From the NCBI GenBank assembly GCA_015680685.1, contig MNCI01000177.1, forward strand, positions 480,949-544,948: a stretch of DNA of 64,000 nucleotides, given 5' to 3'. Below the pieces are notes generated by a model, which was given only the letters and a program-made list of their open reading frames with translations, searched no databases and was not told where the DNA came from. Position numbers and translations under genes: made by a program. Positions within the stretch are counted from its first letter, which is position 1; each line of letters opens with the position of its first letter. This document shows, piece after piece, positions 47,100-60,101 of this stretch. Source of the DNA: Gnetum montanum. Taxonomy: Eukaryota; Streptophyta; Gnetopsida; Gnetales; Gnetaceae.

Positions 47100-48450
47100 A
47101 GGGATGTTTATCTAATCAATTTCTAGATGAACTTCTCTTTGAGAAATTTGTTGAAGTTTAAGATCCTAGAGGTTCTAATTAATACAATGAATTCCTCTCT
47201 TATCTGCTCACTCAAGAGACTCTTCAAGAATGAGACAATAAGAAGAAAGCATAATTTCTTCACCAAGTTATGAATTACATGGAGATCAATAGTAACCTTT
47301 ACAAGGCTTATGATGATGGCTTGGTACAATGGTGTGTGCCCAATGTTAATCAACTATAGATCCTCCAAGATGCTCATGAAGGTTCTTATAGGAGACATTA
47401 TGTAGAGAAAAGGATGGTTGTGAAAATCCTCATGGAAAGATACTTTTGACTAACAATTCTTAGGGGTGTCCATCAATTTCCTGTTCATACGAGTGTTGCC
47501 AAAGAGATGTAGAAATGATTATACAAATGGAATGATCCTAACAGTGGATTTAATAACTAGATCCTTTTGACCTCTAGGGCATTGACTTCATGGGGTCCAT
47601 CAACACCATGCCCAATGGGAAGATTTCTATCGTTGTAGCAGTTGAGTATTGCAATAAGTGGATTGAAGGTATAGTCATCATTGACTATTCATCTTTCACT
47701 ATAGTACAGTTTGTTCAATAGAATGTGGTAAAGGGGTTTGGTATTCCTAGGGCACTTATTTCTAGTAATGAAACTCACTTTACAGCTGCTACATTTCAGA
47801 AACTAATCCAATGCTTAGGAATGCTACATAAATTGATAATTCCATATCACCCCAAGCTTATAGTCAAGCTAAAGTTACTAATAGAGAAATAACCAAGATA
47901 CTAACATGCTCAATTAGTAAATATAGGAAACATTAGAGCCCAAAACTCAATGATTCTTTATGGGCTTATCGATAAAACTAGAAACTTCTTGTAGGTTATT
48001 CTCCCTATGAGTTGGTGTATAGAAAACTACTAATACTTCTAATCCAAGCTAAGCTTGGTACACTCTAAATGACCTATGAGCTTGACCTTGATCTAAGCCT
48101 AGCACAAACGGAATGTCTAATAACATTAAATGTGCTAGAAGAGAACTTATAAGTAGTCCTATTAATGAATGAAGTGTACAATACACCTACCAAACAAAAT
48201 CATGATGCATGAATAAGGAAAGTTAAATTTCAATTAGGTGATAAGGTTCTTTATTAGAACCCCACACATGTATCAGAACATACAAAGTTTTAAATGCTAT
48301 GAGAAGAACCTTACATCATTCATGCAATTTTTCCTTATGGTGTCATGATAATTTACCATCCTTCAAGCCCAAAGAAATAGTTTTTAGTCAACATCCAACA
48401 AGTAAAGCCTTTTTTGAAACCTAGAGTAACCAATAGCACTAACACCTGAG
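47100..48450 (+). pseudogene. integrase of E1
   Basis: A decayed zinc-binding region lies near 47440-47520. The core has GIDFMGSINTMPNGKI near 47580 and FGIPRALIS near 47740, and a C-terminal FQLGDKVLY near 48230. No chromodomain is seen, consistent with Athila/Tat. Stops are frequent. Confidence 0.65.
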
Positions 48451-48495
48451 TAGATGGGTGAACATGCTTTATTTTTTGGATCTCCTCCTTTCAAC

Positions 48496-48516
48496 TTAGT
48501 CATGGAAGAGATAGCC
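48496..48516 (+). other. conserved post-pol G-rich block (E1)
   Basis: TTAGTCATGGAAGAGATAGCC follows integrase and reads QLSHGRDSHSY then a stop, matching E2 and C. Confidence 0.65.
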
Positions 48517-49938
48517 ACTCATATTAATATTCTATGAAGGATTTCCAAATTTTCACCTATTTATTTTACCCTATTTTTCATATGTTTTTCATTTTTCTTA
48601 AATATTTTACTACTTTTTAAATATATTTTCTCATTTATTTCTTTTAATTTTACCATGTTTGTTTTATCTTATGTGTTGTTTTGTTTTGTTTGTTACAAAA
48701 TCTTAAGTTTTTACTATGGCTACTACTACTACTACTGGAAGTTAATAGATGCAATATTTAATATTATGATTAATTAATAAATGATCAAAGTTTATCTCTA
48801 GATTATGTCCTTGAATAACATGTTGTTAATTTTCTAATGATATTAGGCATTGAGTCCACAACATCCATCCATTCCATCTACTCTATTGAGATTCTTCCAT
48901 AATTGAAACTTAAAGTAATTAATAATCTTATTACTTAACAAACTCGGAATGGACCAAGTGGGAATGGATAAGAGTATGACCTGAAGGAGATTTTTTATAT
49001 GTTCTTTTCAATTTTCCTTTTAATTTTTATTATCTCTCATTAGTAGATCACCACTCCTATTGTCAATCATAATAGGAAGCATGTCCTTACATGGTGTGGT
49101 TCCTATGAAATAAAAAAATATGAGAATTCAAAGCATATCCCTTAAACATAATAATGGGCTACAAGCACTAGTTATGAGGCTAGAAAGACATGTTCCTCAT
49201 GCCTAAAGGCATCCCTCTAACTAAGGCCCTTTCTTCCTTCTTCTATTTTCTTCTTCTCTTAGAGTGGTGATTGTCCTATGGGAGTTATTATGTACTTTTG
49301 ATGGGTGTTGAGAAAGGATATATTAATGCAATGTCACTGTCAATGGAATGGACTTGTTCTTGACTAGGGATGGACTAGTATCAAATTATCTTAATCATAA
49401 ACTCCATAAGGATTTCACGCAATCTACATCTAGATCACCTAACTACCACACTCTCTCTACCATCATTCTTATGTCACCACTGATCATCTCATTTCCTCTT
49501 ATCATTTTCAATTAATGTATTTGTTATGGAAGTGACATAATCCTTGGACAGTCTCTCACATGGATTTGACTTTTCACTTATACTAACCATTAATCGTTCT
49601 TGATGCCTACAAACTTCTTGTGATGATATCATGCAATGGAATCATAGGCATAACCTTACTTTGGGGAGGATCCACTTGCATACCCTTTAATCTCTTTAAG
49701 TTGAACTTCCTATCCCTTTGTCATTTCTCCAATCGATCTCATCCACTTATATTTTACAAGTTCAGTCTTGCTTTCTTTTGGCACTACTAGTTTATCCAAC
49801 TCCAATCCATTCTCCTCTTCCAATACAATTACAACCCTATTTTATGTTTGTATCATCATTCTATGTTTTTTTGGCTTCAATTAAACTCTTGTTTCATTCT
49901 AAAACTCACCTAATTTCCTCACTTTTCATATGAAAGTA
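48517..49938 (+). other. non-coding 3' region of E1
   Basis: No env-like gene is seen. It is similar to E2 58200-58930, for example GGCCCTTTCT near 49222, ACCATTAATC near 49585 and GGGAGGATCCACTTGCATA near 49663. A T-rich tract follows pol (48550-48680). Confidence 0.55.
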
Positions 49939-50429
49939 TCATATAACTACATTAATGCAATACTATCGATGTAGTGGGATTCATCAAAGTAGCTACATCA
50001 ATGCATCCTCATTGACAAAGTACAAATATACTATATATACACATCTTAACCATTTTTGCATCATTTCACACTAAAGCATGAAGATTTTTTGAAATTTTTT
50101 AGAGCCTAAGATCCTTCCAATAGCCATACCTCTCAAACCACTAACCTGATTCAACCCATTTCTCAATCCTTGAGCTACTAAACGTAGGCTTTATGTTATG
50201 GGGAACATAAACCTTTAGTTTCTTCTAGAAACATTTTTGAAATTTTCTTAACTTCTTAAGGTTGATCCATCAAAATAATATTAAATTACTCATCCCAAGT
50301 GTGTTAAACCTAACAAACAAAATCTGGCAGTTAATAAATAAAATAATATTAAAATAACATAACCTACCAAGATCACAAACAAGAATAAGCATAATCTAGT
50401 GTAATAAGAAAGGTATCAAAAGAACTAAG
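49939..50429 (+). repeat. partial 3' LTR of E1, interrupted by E2
   Basis: It has a U3-like tip with ACATCAATGC repeats, as in the D LTR (49955-50020), and a TATATATA-like box near 50030. The PPT and LTR start are decayed. The remainder should lie beyond the nest, off the window. Confidence 0.45.
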
Positions 50430-51265
50430 TGATGAATCATGATTTTTTGTTGGTTGCAACATTGCGTATGCGATGTTAGGGCTTGGCTTCGACATCAGGT
50501 GTCTGACATCAGGGCATTTATCCTAAATCTATAAATACCATGTCTAGGCTCTAGTTTTCAATCAATTTTTGGTCATTTTAGTTAGAGTAGCCAAGATCTT
50601 ACCATTTCTTTTCCTCAAAGTTAGAATATTTTCTGAGTGCTCATAGAAGGAGTCTAAGTGTGTACGATTCTTTGTTCAAGCACTAATGTACCTAAGCATA
50701 GCAGTGTGATAAAAATAAAATGAACTCTTTTGATAATCCTTATAGCATTGAGAATAGATTAATATTTTCTTTAATGCATTTTACTTTCTTATTCTTTACT
50801 TTAATGCATTTGATTAAGTAATTTATTTCTAGTAGTTAATGAACATGAGCATGACCACTTTGAGCATTCATATAGTACTTGGTAACCTAGCAACACTTAG
50901 CATTTGGTTTCCCAATAGTGCTATATGTATTCAGGATGTGTTTAGGAAAGTGGGATAGTTACTTGTGTTAGGGTAGCTAGGCAATAGACATTACTTTTCA
51001 ATCTACTCTACCCTTTATTCTTATTGTAGGTGATTACATCCATAAAGTATAAAATGACAAAAATTCATATACCTTAATTACACTTAATGCATATCCTTAA
51101 GCCTCATAAGTGTAGTTGGGAAGACAAAAAATGTTCTCAACATCGTTTCACTTCCTAGAGAAACTAGTGTACGAGATAACTATAGCTTCATAGAATTCGA
51201 TCGAATCGCACGTAATGCCTTAGTGATTTGTATTGTTGGGTGTAGGGGTACCTCGTCGCTCATCA
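50430..51265 (+). repeat. 5' LTR of E2
   Basis: 836 bp, TGATGAATCATG to GCTCATCA, with TATAAATA at 50530-50537. The U3 tip has TGCGTATGCGATG and GACATCAGG repeats (50460-50520). Confidence 0.85.
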
Positions 51266-51266
51266 T

Positions 51267-51284
51267 TGGTACCATTTTTGGGGA
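51267..51284 (+). other. primer-binding site of E2
   Basis: TGGTACCATTTTTGGGGA lies one base after the LTR. It is a decayed tRNA-Asp complement. Confidence 0.65.
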
Positions 51285-51425
51285 CCTTTTTGTTGTTTAG
51301 TACACTATCTAGGACTTAGTGAAAGTATTTAAATCATTGAAAAAAACCTAACAGTCATATCTTATTTCACAATTACTACAACAAATTCTTAGAGCACACT
51401 ATGATTTTTGTTTCAGTAATCAAAA

Positions 51426-53460
51426 ATTTCTTCTTCTCATAGGAGAAATTCTTAGCCCAAGACTGATAAATTTTAGTTGTCAAAGCCTCAATAATATTGA
51501 ATTATATACACTCCTCCTAATGAGTATGTGCCAAACTTCATCTTCATCCTAATGAGTATGTCTCGAACATTGTGTTGCCACTCGATCATGCTACTCTTGC
51601 AATGCTCTATCAAATGCTTACATGATGTGGTCTTCAAGATCACCATGGGGAGTATATCGTGGAAGATTTTGATGCTAGGGATTATCATCCCACCAAAGTA
51701 GAACACCTACGAGATCGACAATTGGAGTAGCACTATGAGTTTTTGAAAGGAAAATGACTTAATGATCCTTCATTCCTATTGTACCAACAAGCTAGTGGGT
51801 AATCCTTGTTTGGAGGTTTTTCATTCAATGATGCTCCTCTCTTTGACTTTGGTAATGGAGGTCAAAACTAGAACTTGCACTCCATAGTCCACAATCTTGA
51901 TTCTAGTAACAAAGGATCCAATGACAAAGAAGGATCCAAAGGGGCAATTCAAGATAGGGATGTAAACAAGAATCAAGATCATGATCATGGTTGCAATCAA
52001 TGAAGAGGTAGTAGTAGGCACTATGATGGTGCTAGTTCTCCTTCTTCTTTCCCTCCATCATCATCATCTTCTTCTTCTAGCTCTGACCATGACTATAGAA
52101 GGTGAGATTGTGATGGACGTGATTGAAATGAATGAAATAACTGGTGGGACCAAAATTATTGAGGGGACCATTGAGATAGGTAAGATCAAGGATGTAGACG
52201 TTCAAGAGAGGCACACCACCATGAACAAAGGGGTAGCAAAGGGCATCGTAGGCACCATGATCTAGGCCTTGATGAGCCTTTATTTTCCACCCGAAGTATG
52301 CTTAACATCACAGAGGCAGTCAGAATCTCAACAAGGCATGTGAAAGATAGTCAAATTAAATGGTTAGACATGAACAATATTCCTCAATTTGAAGGGGGAT
52401 ACAACTCTGATTCATAAAATCATCTTCAAGCTTTCCAACATGCATGTGTCTTGTAGAACATAGAGAACAAGTGGTAGAAATTAAAGTTGCTCTCATCAAA
52501 GAAGTAGAGAACTGGTATCAGTCTTTAGAATTAGAATCTATCAGACAATGGAGTACCAAGCTTGAGTTATCCAATGATAAATATCAAATGTACTCTAGAG
52601 TGTCCAACTTAAGGAAGAAAATCCAAGGTTGGAAGTAAGCGACACACAAACCCTTGGATGCTACCATTAGTTGATACTATACCTTGATGCACAAATTCCC
52701 TGGCCATGGTTATTTTCAATTAGTTTAACTTCACCACAGTGTAGATGGGCTTGATAAAGAAACAAGGAAGATCCTTGGTGTCTATGACCAAGGATGATTG
52801 TTAGAACTAAGTGCCTATTAGGTACAAAGATTAATAGAGTAGGTAGCTAAAGAGGAGAGTGAGCAATGGAAAAGAAAAATTGTAGAGGAGTATAATCATG
52901 ATCCTTCCATCCACAAAAGCAAGGTTCAATTCTGCAATAATGAGGATGAATCTGTATTTGATGAGGGGGTGCATAAGAAATCCTTACCACTTTAACAATT
53001 CCAATCTGAACTTATGACCAAGGTTGATCAATTAAGGAACTCCATGGATAGTAGATTTCAAGCTGTCCTCAAAATTACTAAGTCTAGAGAACAACGTAGT
53101 GACCATAAGAGTAGGAGGTGCAAGGAAGCAAAATATGCATATTACAAAGGTAAGGGAAAAATTGCTATAATCAAAGAGGTTGTGAATAGTGAATTAGATG
53201 ATGATCATGGGTGTGACATCTATCAGTATGAACATCTCAAGGGATGTTTTCCTATTATTCTACATCTTCAAGAGTCTAAGGTGTATGCCTTGCATCATAA
53301 CTTACACAAAGGAAAACATCTAGAAGGTTACCTTATCCTAAAGGTAATCTCATGTAGTTCCACTAGCAACAACTGTATTATCCAAGTGAAGCTCCACTAT
53401 AATCATATAAATAGTATCAATAATGGTAGCAACCATAATCATGGGTGCTAGCACCACCAA
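51426..53460 (+). pseudogene. gag of E2
   Basis: The likely start codon has become ATT at 51426-51428, before SSSHRRNS, which aligns with MSSSH starts in C and D. The core includes NIPQFEGGYNSDS near 52380 and LIKEVENWYQSLELESIRQW near 52490. WSTKLELSNDKYQMYSRVSN follows, to 52638. The downstream coil region runs to 53014-53451, with a basic stretch and YQYEHLKGCFP. A proline-rich linker (53590-53920) follows. Stops and frameshifts separate the pieces. Confidence 0.7.
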
Positions 53461-53929
53461 GGCAATAATACCCTTACCAGTAGCCTGATCCATATGGTTA
53501 CTATGTTCAGTAACTTGTGCCTTCACATGACTCTACTAGTCATGTTTCTAATTTATAGCCTTACGATCACCCTTCTAACTATTATCGGACTCCATCTCCA
53601 CATGAAAGAAGGGACATTGCCTCTTATCCTTATCCTACTTCTATCCCTGCATATACTTCTCCTCCAATTGCATAGCTACCACCTACTCCTCCTCCTATTT
53701 AGGGTGAATTTCCAACTCAACTGCAACAACACAATGTTATGAGAGCTGTTAATTTGCAACCGAATCATCAATTAGAGGGGTTGAATACTTGATAGAAGAT
53801 AAGATCTTTCTTTTGACCCTATAGTGCACCTAAGCCCTCACCTACACTAGTGGTTGACAACCCTACTCTTGCCTTTTTCTCCATATTAGATTCCTTCAGG
53901 CCTCCTTCAAACCAAAATCTACCAAGGAT

Positions 53930-54540
53930 CCATATTGTAATGCTCACTCATACTATGTTTGATTAGATCCATGCAGGAAACCTTCCCAGGAAGCTAGCTA
54001 ATCTTGGAAGTCCTCTAATCTATTTACATATTGCTAGTAATGAATCATGCAAGACTCTTCTTAATTTAGGTTCTAGTGTTAATTTGATTTCTCACGAGAT
54101 ATACACTACCTAATACCTACCTCCTCTCAAGATGAGCAACATAAGATTACAATTGGTAGAATAGTTCATCACTATTCCATTGGGATTGGTAGAAGACATT
54201 TTGACCACTCTCTGTGGGTGGTCTTATCCTACTGACTTCCTCGTAATCAAAGTGGAGAACTACAAAGGGGACTTCCAAATCATCATGGGAAGAACATGGC
54301 TAAGCACCATAGATGGCATCAAAGATTCTTCAATAGAAATCTCTAAAGAAACAACATTTGAAAAGATTGAGAAGAGGAGAGTTCCATGCATCATGTATAT
54401 TAATAGTGCATGCAACTGTGTGCAAAAACTTTGGACCATCAAGCAAGCATCTATCTCTACATGCAAGCAAAGTGCGTTAGAGATAAAAATTCAAAGATGT
54501 TTGTATGTAGCAGCCACAAAACTAGAGGGCACTTAGTGGC
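53930..54540 (+). pseudogene. protease of E2
   Basis: IVMLTHTMFD, then LPRKLANLGSPLIYLHIAS, lead to CKTLLNLGSSVNLISHEIY (54047-54105). Athila-type proteases have Asp-Leu-Gly here; E2 has Asn-Leu-Gly. The C-terminal part (54180-54536) is one open frame with MGLVEDILTTLCGWSYPTDF and IIMGRTWLSTIDG. Confidence 0.75.
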
Positions 54541-54729
54541 TCACCACTGATTTTGAAAGTAGCACACTATGCATGGAACTAACTGAGAGCCTGACTTGTG
54601 AGTATGTCACAAGCACGAATGAACTCCAGCAAGTTCATCACCAACTCGCTAAGGATACAACTGATGATACTCATTGGGGAGAGTTGGAAACTCCTAACAC
54701 ATTTAAATGAGAGCCCCTTGAACTAAAAA

Positions 54730-56210
54730 TGTTACCAGCTGGAATAGAATATGTGTTTTTGAAAACTAAGAAGTTAATCATAAGCAATGCAAAACTTGTT
54801 CCAAAATAGAAACAAATGCTGTTGGAAGTAGTTGAAATATGGTCAAAAACTTTTGCTTGGTCATATCCTAAACTTACATGGATTGATCCTAGGATATGCT
54901 AGCATTGCATCTGCATTGACCTAGCCATGAAGCCAAAATGATAGTCATAGAAGTGACTAAACTACAAATTGAAACAAATCATCAAAGAGGAAATTGAGAA
55001 ACTCCTCAAGGTGGGGTTCATTTATCCCATTGCAAATAGTAAGTGGGTTAGTCCACTCATGATTGTGCCAAAGAAAGGTGGTAAGTGGTAGGTCTACATT
55101 GATTTTAGGCTGTTGAATATGACAACATTCAAGGATCATTTCCAGTTGCCATTTGTTGGCTAGGTGCTAGACACAATATCTTAGCATTACTACTATAGCT
55201 TCCTAGATGGTTATAGTGGTTATAACCAAATTCAAATTGCACTAGAGGACCAAGCAAAGAAAATGTTCATGAGTCTCTAGTGGACTTTTACATATCATAA
55301 GATGTTGTTTGGTCTATGTAATGCGCCTGCCACAATCGAACACCTGGTCCTAAGCATCTTTCAACAATAGATCGTAGTGGTGTGGAAGTCTTCATGGATG
55401 ACTTCTTCACCCATGGAGTTACATTTGAGCAAGCCCTAGACTACCTAGACCAAGTGCTAAAACAATGTGTTGAGACTAATTTATGGCTCAATTGCTAGAA
55501 AAGTCACCTCATGGTCTAGGAGAGCATTGTATTAGGGCATAGAATATCCCAAGGAAGAATTGAGGTGGACCTTAAGAAAATAAGGATCATCCAAGGAATA
55601 ACCTATCAGCCAGAAATAGTTAAATATGTTCGGTCATTCCTTGGACACACTGGCTACTACCAGTGATTCATAGAGAATTTTTCTAAGATCATAAAATTGT
55701 TGGTGGAGCTAACAAAGAAAGATGATCCTTTTATTTGGACCATGGAATGTGAAAAAACATTCCAACAACTAAAGGAAAAGCTTGTAGTAACCTGAATCCT
55801 ACAAGAACTAGACTAGTCCAGACCATTTAACATCATGATGGATGCATCAAATTATGCTTTGGGAGTGGTGCTAACATAATTAGATGATAAGAAACATCCA
55901 TATTACATCCACTGTGCCAGCTGAAGCATTGTGGGTACACAACTAAACTACATCACCATAGACAAAGAATTGATGGTTGTGGTTTTTGCTCTAGAAAAGT
56001 TTAGGCACTATGTGATTGGATGTAAGGTGTTTCTGCATGTTGATCATGGTACCATTTTATTCCTAATGAACAAGCCAATGTTGAGCCCTCATGTTATACA
56101 GTGGCTAGTGATCTTGTAGGAGTTCGATCTTATGATGGTAGATCGAAACAACACACTAAGAATGTGGCCACTGATCACTTGTCTTGGTTGTGATGGGATG
56201 ACAAAGAGGA
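54730..56210 (+). pseudogene. RT and RNase H of E2
   Basis: RT starts with EEIEKLLKVGFIYPIANSKW (from 54989) and continues VSPLMIVPKKGGKW, IDFRLLNMTTFKDHFQLPF, FLDGYSGYNQIQIA and VEVFMDDFFTHG (active site MDD, near 55392). RNase H has FNIMMDASNYALGVVLT near 55830, then a 62-codon open stretch (55931-56119) with LNYITIDKELMVVVFALEKF. The tree position suggested by these motifs is Athila/Tat. At least six in-frame stops. Confidence 0.8.
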
Positions 56211-56219
56211 AGAGAGCCC

Positions 56220-57642
56220 ATTATCTAATACATTTCCTAATGAACTCCTCTTTGCTAGGGTGATAACTAAATAGATGCCTAATGACCCAAAATGGTATGA
56301 TGTCATTCTCACCTATCTTCTCAGTCATGAGATGCCACAAAAGTTGGACAACTAGAAGAAATAGTAGTTTTTTCACCACATAAAGCACCTAATGGAAATC
56401 AATAGATACCTCTACAAGGTGTGTGCTAATGGCCTAGTTCATTGGTGTGTCCCTGATGTCGATCAACTACACGTGCTCTAAGACACCCATGAAGGTCCTT
56501 ATGGATGACACTATGCTGGGAGATGCACAACCATTAAAATCCTAATGGTAGGGTACTATTGGCCAACACTCTTCAGGGATGCCCACCATTATGTCCACTC
56601 TTGTGAACGATGCCAAAGAGATGGTGGAATGAATGCTCGAATGAAGGGACATCAACAATGGATTCAACCACTTGAACCATTCAACATCTAGGGCATTGAT
56701 TTCATGGATCCCATCATGCCCATGTCAAATGGAAAGGTGTATATCATAGTCTCTATTAACTATTGTATGAAATGGGAAAAAGTAGCAACCATCATTAACT
56801 GTACATTCTCTATTACTACACAGTTTGTACAACAGAATGTTGTAAATAGGTTTGGTATTCCACGTGCATTAATTTTTGACAATGGAACTCATTTTACAAA
56901 CACTACTTTTCAAAATCTCATGCAATGCTTTAGGGTTGAACATAAACTCACAACACCTTACCATCCCCGAGATAATGGTCAAGCTGAGGTTACTAATAGG
57001 GAAATCACATGAATACTAAGAAGAACTATTAGCAAGTATAGGAAGGACTGGAGTACAAAACTTAACAATGCCCTTTGGGCTTACCACTCAACATAGAAAC
57101 TTCCTATAGGCTACTCTCCCTATGAGCTTGTGTACAGAAAATTACCAACACTTCCCATTCAATTTAAACTCCATACACTTTTAATAGCTTGTGACCTTGA
57201 CCTTGACTTAAGTCTTTCCCAAAAAGAAAAACTAATGAATCTCAACCTGCTAAATGAAACCTAATTATTAGCCTTTTAATCTAATGAATTGCACAAGGCC
57301 TATAAAAAAAAGTTTCATGACCTAAAAATTAGAAAATTCAAATTTCAACCAGGAGATAAGGTTCTCTATTGGAACCCCACACACCAACCTCAATGAACTA
57401 AGTTCCAAACATTGTGGGAGAGACCTTACATTATTTATAAGACTTTTCCTTCTAGGACCATGATGATCTATAAACTTGAGAATCCAAATAAGAAACAGCT
57501 TATCAACATTCAACAAATCAAACCTTTCCATGAGCATAAGCCAGCTAACACAACAAAAACCTCATCAGATGGACAACCATGCTTTATATTTCAAATCTCC
57601 TCCTCTCAACTTAGTTGTGGGAGAGATGGCCAACTATGCTAA
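56220..57642 (+). pseudogene. integrase of E2
   Basis: The zinc-binding N-terminus has HVHSCERCQRD-like text (HYVHSCERCQRDGG, near 56590). The catalytic core (56700-57012) shows GIDFMDPIMPMSNGKVYIIV, FGIPRALIFDNGTHF and TTPYHPRDNGQAEVTNREIT, so Asp, Asp and Glu positions are visible. The C-terminal FQPGDKVLYWNP and YKLENPNKKQLINIQQIKPF finish the domain. The frame ends QLSCGRDGQLC at the post-pol block. No chromodomain. A few stops interrupt it. Confidence 0.8.
57611..57630 (+). other. conserved post-pol G-rich block (E2)
   Basis: TTAGTTGTGGGAGAGATGGC overlaps the last codons of the polyprotein and resembles the true PPT at 59628-59644 (TTTAGTTGTGGAGGTA). It may prime plus-strand synthesis internally. 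Confidence 0.6.
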
Positions 57643-59644
57643 TCATTTAAGCAACTCCTTAGTTTTTCAACTTATTTGTTTTACACATTTTTTATTTTAC
57701 AACTTTTTGTTTAAAACATTTTTTGTTTTACATCTTTTTGTTTTCATGTTATTAATCTTTTCTAATTTTTTTTTTTGCACCATCATTAGTATATTTGATA
57801 TTTCATAAATATTTTACACTTTATTTTATATTTTCTCTTATTTTATTTGGTATGATTTTCTAACTTTTTGTTAATAAGTGCTAGGTACATTGGTAAGAAT
57901 TATTTGATGGTGTTATGTACTATGTTTGTTATTTGATTATTCGCGTTTGGTTTCTAACTTTGAATTTTGTTACTAATAATTAGGAGATGGTTTCTTTTTC
58001 ATGTAATAGGTAGTAAGTCCATGACATCCACTCATCCATAAACTCTATGGTTTTCCTTGTTTTGGAAATGTGTTGACCCCTTTTCATTAATACAAATTTA
58101 ATAAATTTATAAATTTGGTAGTTTTTGGAATTGGAAAGGATTCAAAGATTTGAACAAGGTGTGGCTTTAAGGGGATTTGGTATTCTTTATGCTTTTCTAT
58201 TTTCCTATGTGCATGTGTGTTTTCATGGACTTTTTACTGTTCCATGCCATTCGATAATAGGAAGTTGAATAAGTCCTCGCATGATGTGATTCTCATCAAG
58301 GAAGAAAAAAAGAAAACAATGAGGATTCAAAGCACACCCCTTGGACAAAATAAATGCATGTGTCTTTGCATGGTGTGGTTCCCATCTTGAAAAAAAATGG
58401 TGGAAATTCAAAGCACATCCCTTAGTCTAAATAAACGGGCTACAAGCATTGGTTATGAGACTAGTCCCCTCTAACTAAGGCCCTTTCTCACCTCTTACTT
58501 CTTCTCTAATTTGGAAAGGTGGTTGTTCTATGGGAGCACTCTTGTGTCTTTGGGGATGGATTAGTCTTAGAATGATGATGCGAAGTTCCTGAAAGTCGTT
58601 GGTTTTGGTCTGGACTAATGATAGATCCTATCAAGTTATTTAACCACAAATTCACAAGGGACTTCATGTGACTATAATTAGGAACTCCATTCCACACTCT
58701 CTCTCATCCATCTATACTTTCTATATCTCACCTCACTACTGATTTCATGTTTTGGTTTAATGTCCTAGTTTGATATGTCCAAATTCTTAGTTAGTTTCTT
58801 CCAGGTTTTTGCACTTAATCTTCTTTAACCATTAATCATCCATAGAGCCCACAGACTCTTTGGTTTGAAGTTATTCAATGGCATAAAAGGGTTGTGCTTG
58901 CTTTGGGAAGGATCCACTTACATATCTTTTGGTTGGATTAGTTAAGTTCTTTACCATTAGATACTCTTACAATCAAGATTTCATTTTGTTTACCCCATCA
59001 GTGACATCCAATTGTGCACATCTTCACAACTATTGTTAATGAATTCTTCTTTTTATTATTGTAAATTCTTATACCCTCTTCAACTATTTTCTTGTGTTGA
59101 ACTTTTCCAAATCTGATGGACCACTTATCTATCTTATCTTATTTGTCAACTTTTCCACTAACACTATTAAAGAAACCAATCTACCATAATCACAACTCAA
59201 CCAAGTGTAACCATCGACAAGACAAGACATCTAACTACTATGTGTTACACTTCATATACTAATTCATGATTCTATTGTGATTGTAGTGGAAAGAATGGAT
59301 TAGAAGCAAGACTACCTTCACCAAGGATGATGTAGTAGTACCACATAATGAGGATCATTCGTGATCATGGATCTCTTCTCTCTCTCATTGTCATTCTTCT
59401 ACTTCCAAGAGGTGTTGGATGTCAGTGTTATCCAGGGTCTTCGCTTCTCTTATCATGAACACCAAATGTTGTAAAAATATTGTAATTTTGTATGCTTGGG
59501 CATTCAGAGTCTGTATGCCTGCTTCATTTGAGTCAGTTTGTGTAAGAGTCAATAATCTCATACCTATCCAATATGTTATGTTGTAAAAAACTTGTTCCTC
59601 CTCTTCTATACTTGAGGATGAGTTTTCATTTAGTTGTGGAGGTA
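57643..59644 (+). other. non-coding 3' region and PPT of E2
   Basis: The T-rich tract 57650-57800 has TTTTTGTTTTACA repeats, also found in C (7830-7890, minus strand). No env-like reading frame is seen. The last 360 bp (59285-59644) match the tail before the LTR at 18542. The first part of that match reaches into the end of the caulimovirid-like frame (18189-18230). The PPT is 59629-59644. Confidence 0.6.
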
Positions 59645-60101
59645 TGATGAATCATGATTTTCTATTAGTCACAACATCATGTACGTGACATCGGGGCCTA
59701 CCTCCAATGTTGGGTGTCCAACATTGAGGCATTTTTCCTAAGTCTATAAATACCACATCTAGGCTCCAGTTCTCAGTTACTTTTTGGTCATTTTTAATTA
59801 GAGTAGTAAAGCTCTGATTGTTTCTTTTCCTCAAAGTTAGAATACTTTCTTAAGTGCCTGCATAACGAGTCTAAGTGTGTATGGTTCTTTGTTTCAAGCA
59901 TTGTTGTACCTGAGAGTAGCAGTGTGATGAGAATAAAACAAACTCTTTTGATAGTCCTTGCAGCACTGAGAATAGATTAATATTTTCTTTAATGCATTTT
60001 ACTTCCTTGTTCTTTACTTTAATACATTTGATTAAGTAATTTATTTCTAGCAATTAATGAACATGAGCATGATCACTTCAAGCATTCATTTAGTACTTAG
60101 T
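59645..60101 (+). repeat. 3' LTR of E2, first part
   Basis: It starts TGATGAATCATG, has TATAAATA at 59745-59752 and aligns with 50430-50885. E3 begins at 60102. Confidence 0.85.

Larger units (their letters stand above)
42956..50429 (+). mobile_element. LTR element E1, Athila/Tat-like, with pol, 5' truncated
   Basis: It carries gag (from inside the core domain), protease, RT, RNase H, integrase, the post-pol block, a 1.4-kb non-coding region and the beginning of a 3' LTR (about 49939-50429). E2 then interrupts it. The 5' LTR, PBS and gag start are missing at the junction with copia remnant 1. Stops are frequent throughout, more than in E2, so E1 looks older, as nesting requires. Confidence 0.75.
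50430..60101 (+). mobile_element. LTR element E2, Athila/Tat-like, near complete with pol
   Basis: The order is 5' LTR, tRNA-Asp-type PBS, gag, protease, RT, RNase H, integrase, post-pol block, a 2-kb non-coding region, PPT and the first 457 bp of the 3' LTR, which is interrupted by E3. It is the best preserved pol-bearing member of the family in the window and the natural reference for elements A, C, D and E3. Stops in every domain show that it is no longer autonomous. Confidence 0.85.

Noticed and set aside
57643-59644. Possible env-like third ORF, as in some Athila elements.
   Set aside because: No frame longer than about 110 codons, and none with a signal peptide or transmembrane pattern that is not simple T-rich translation.
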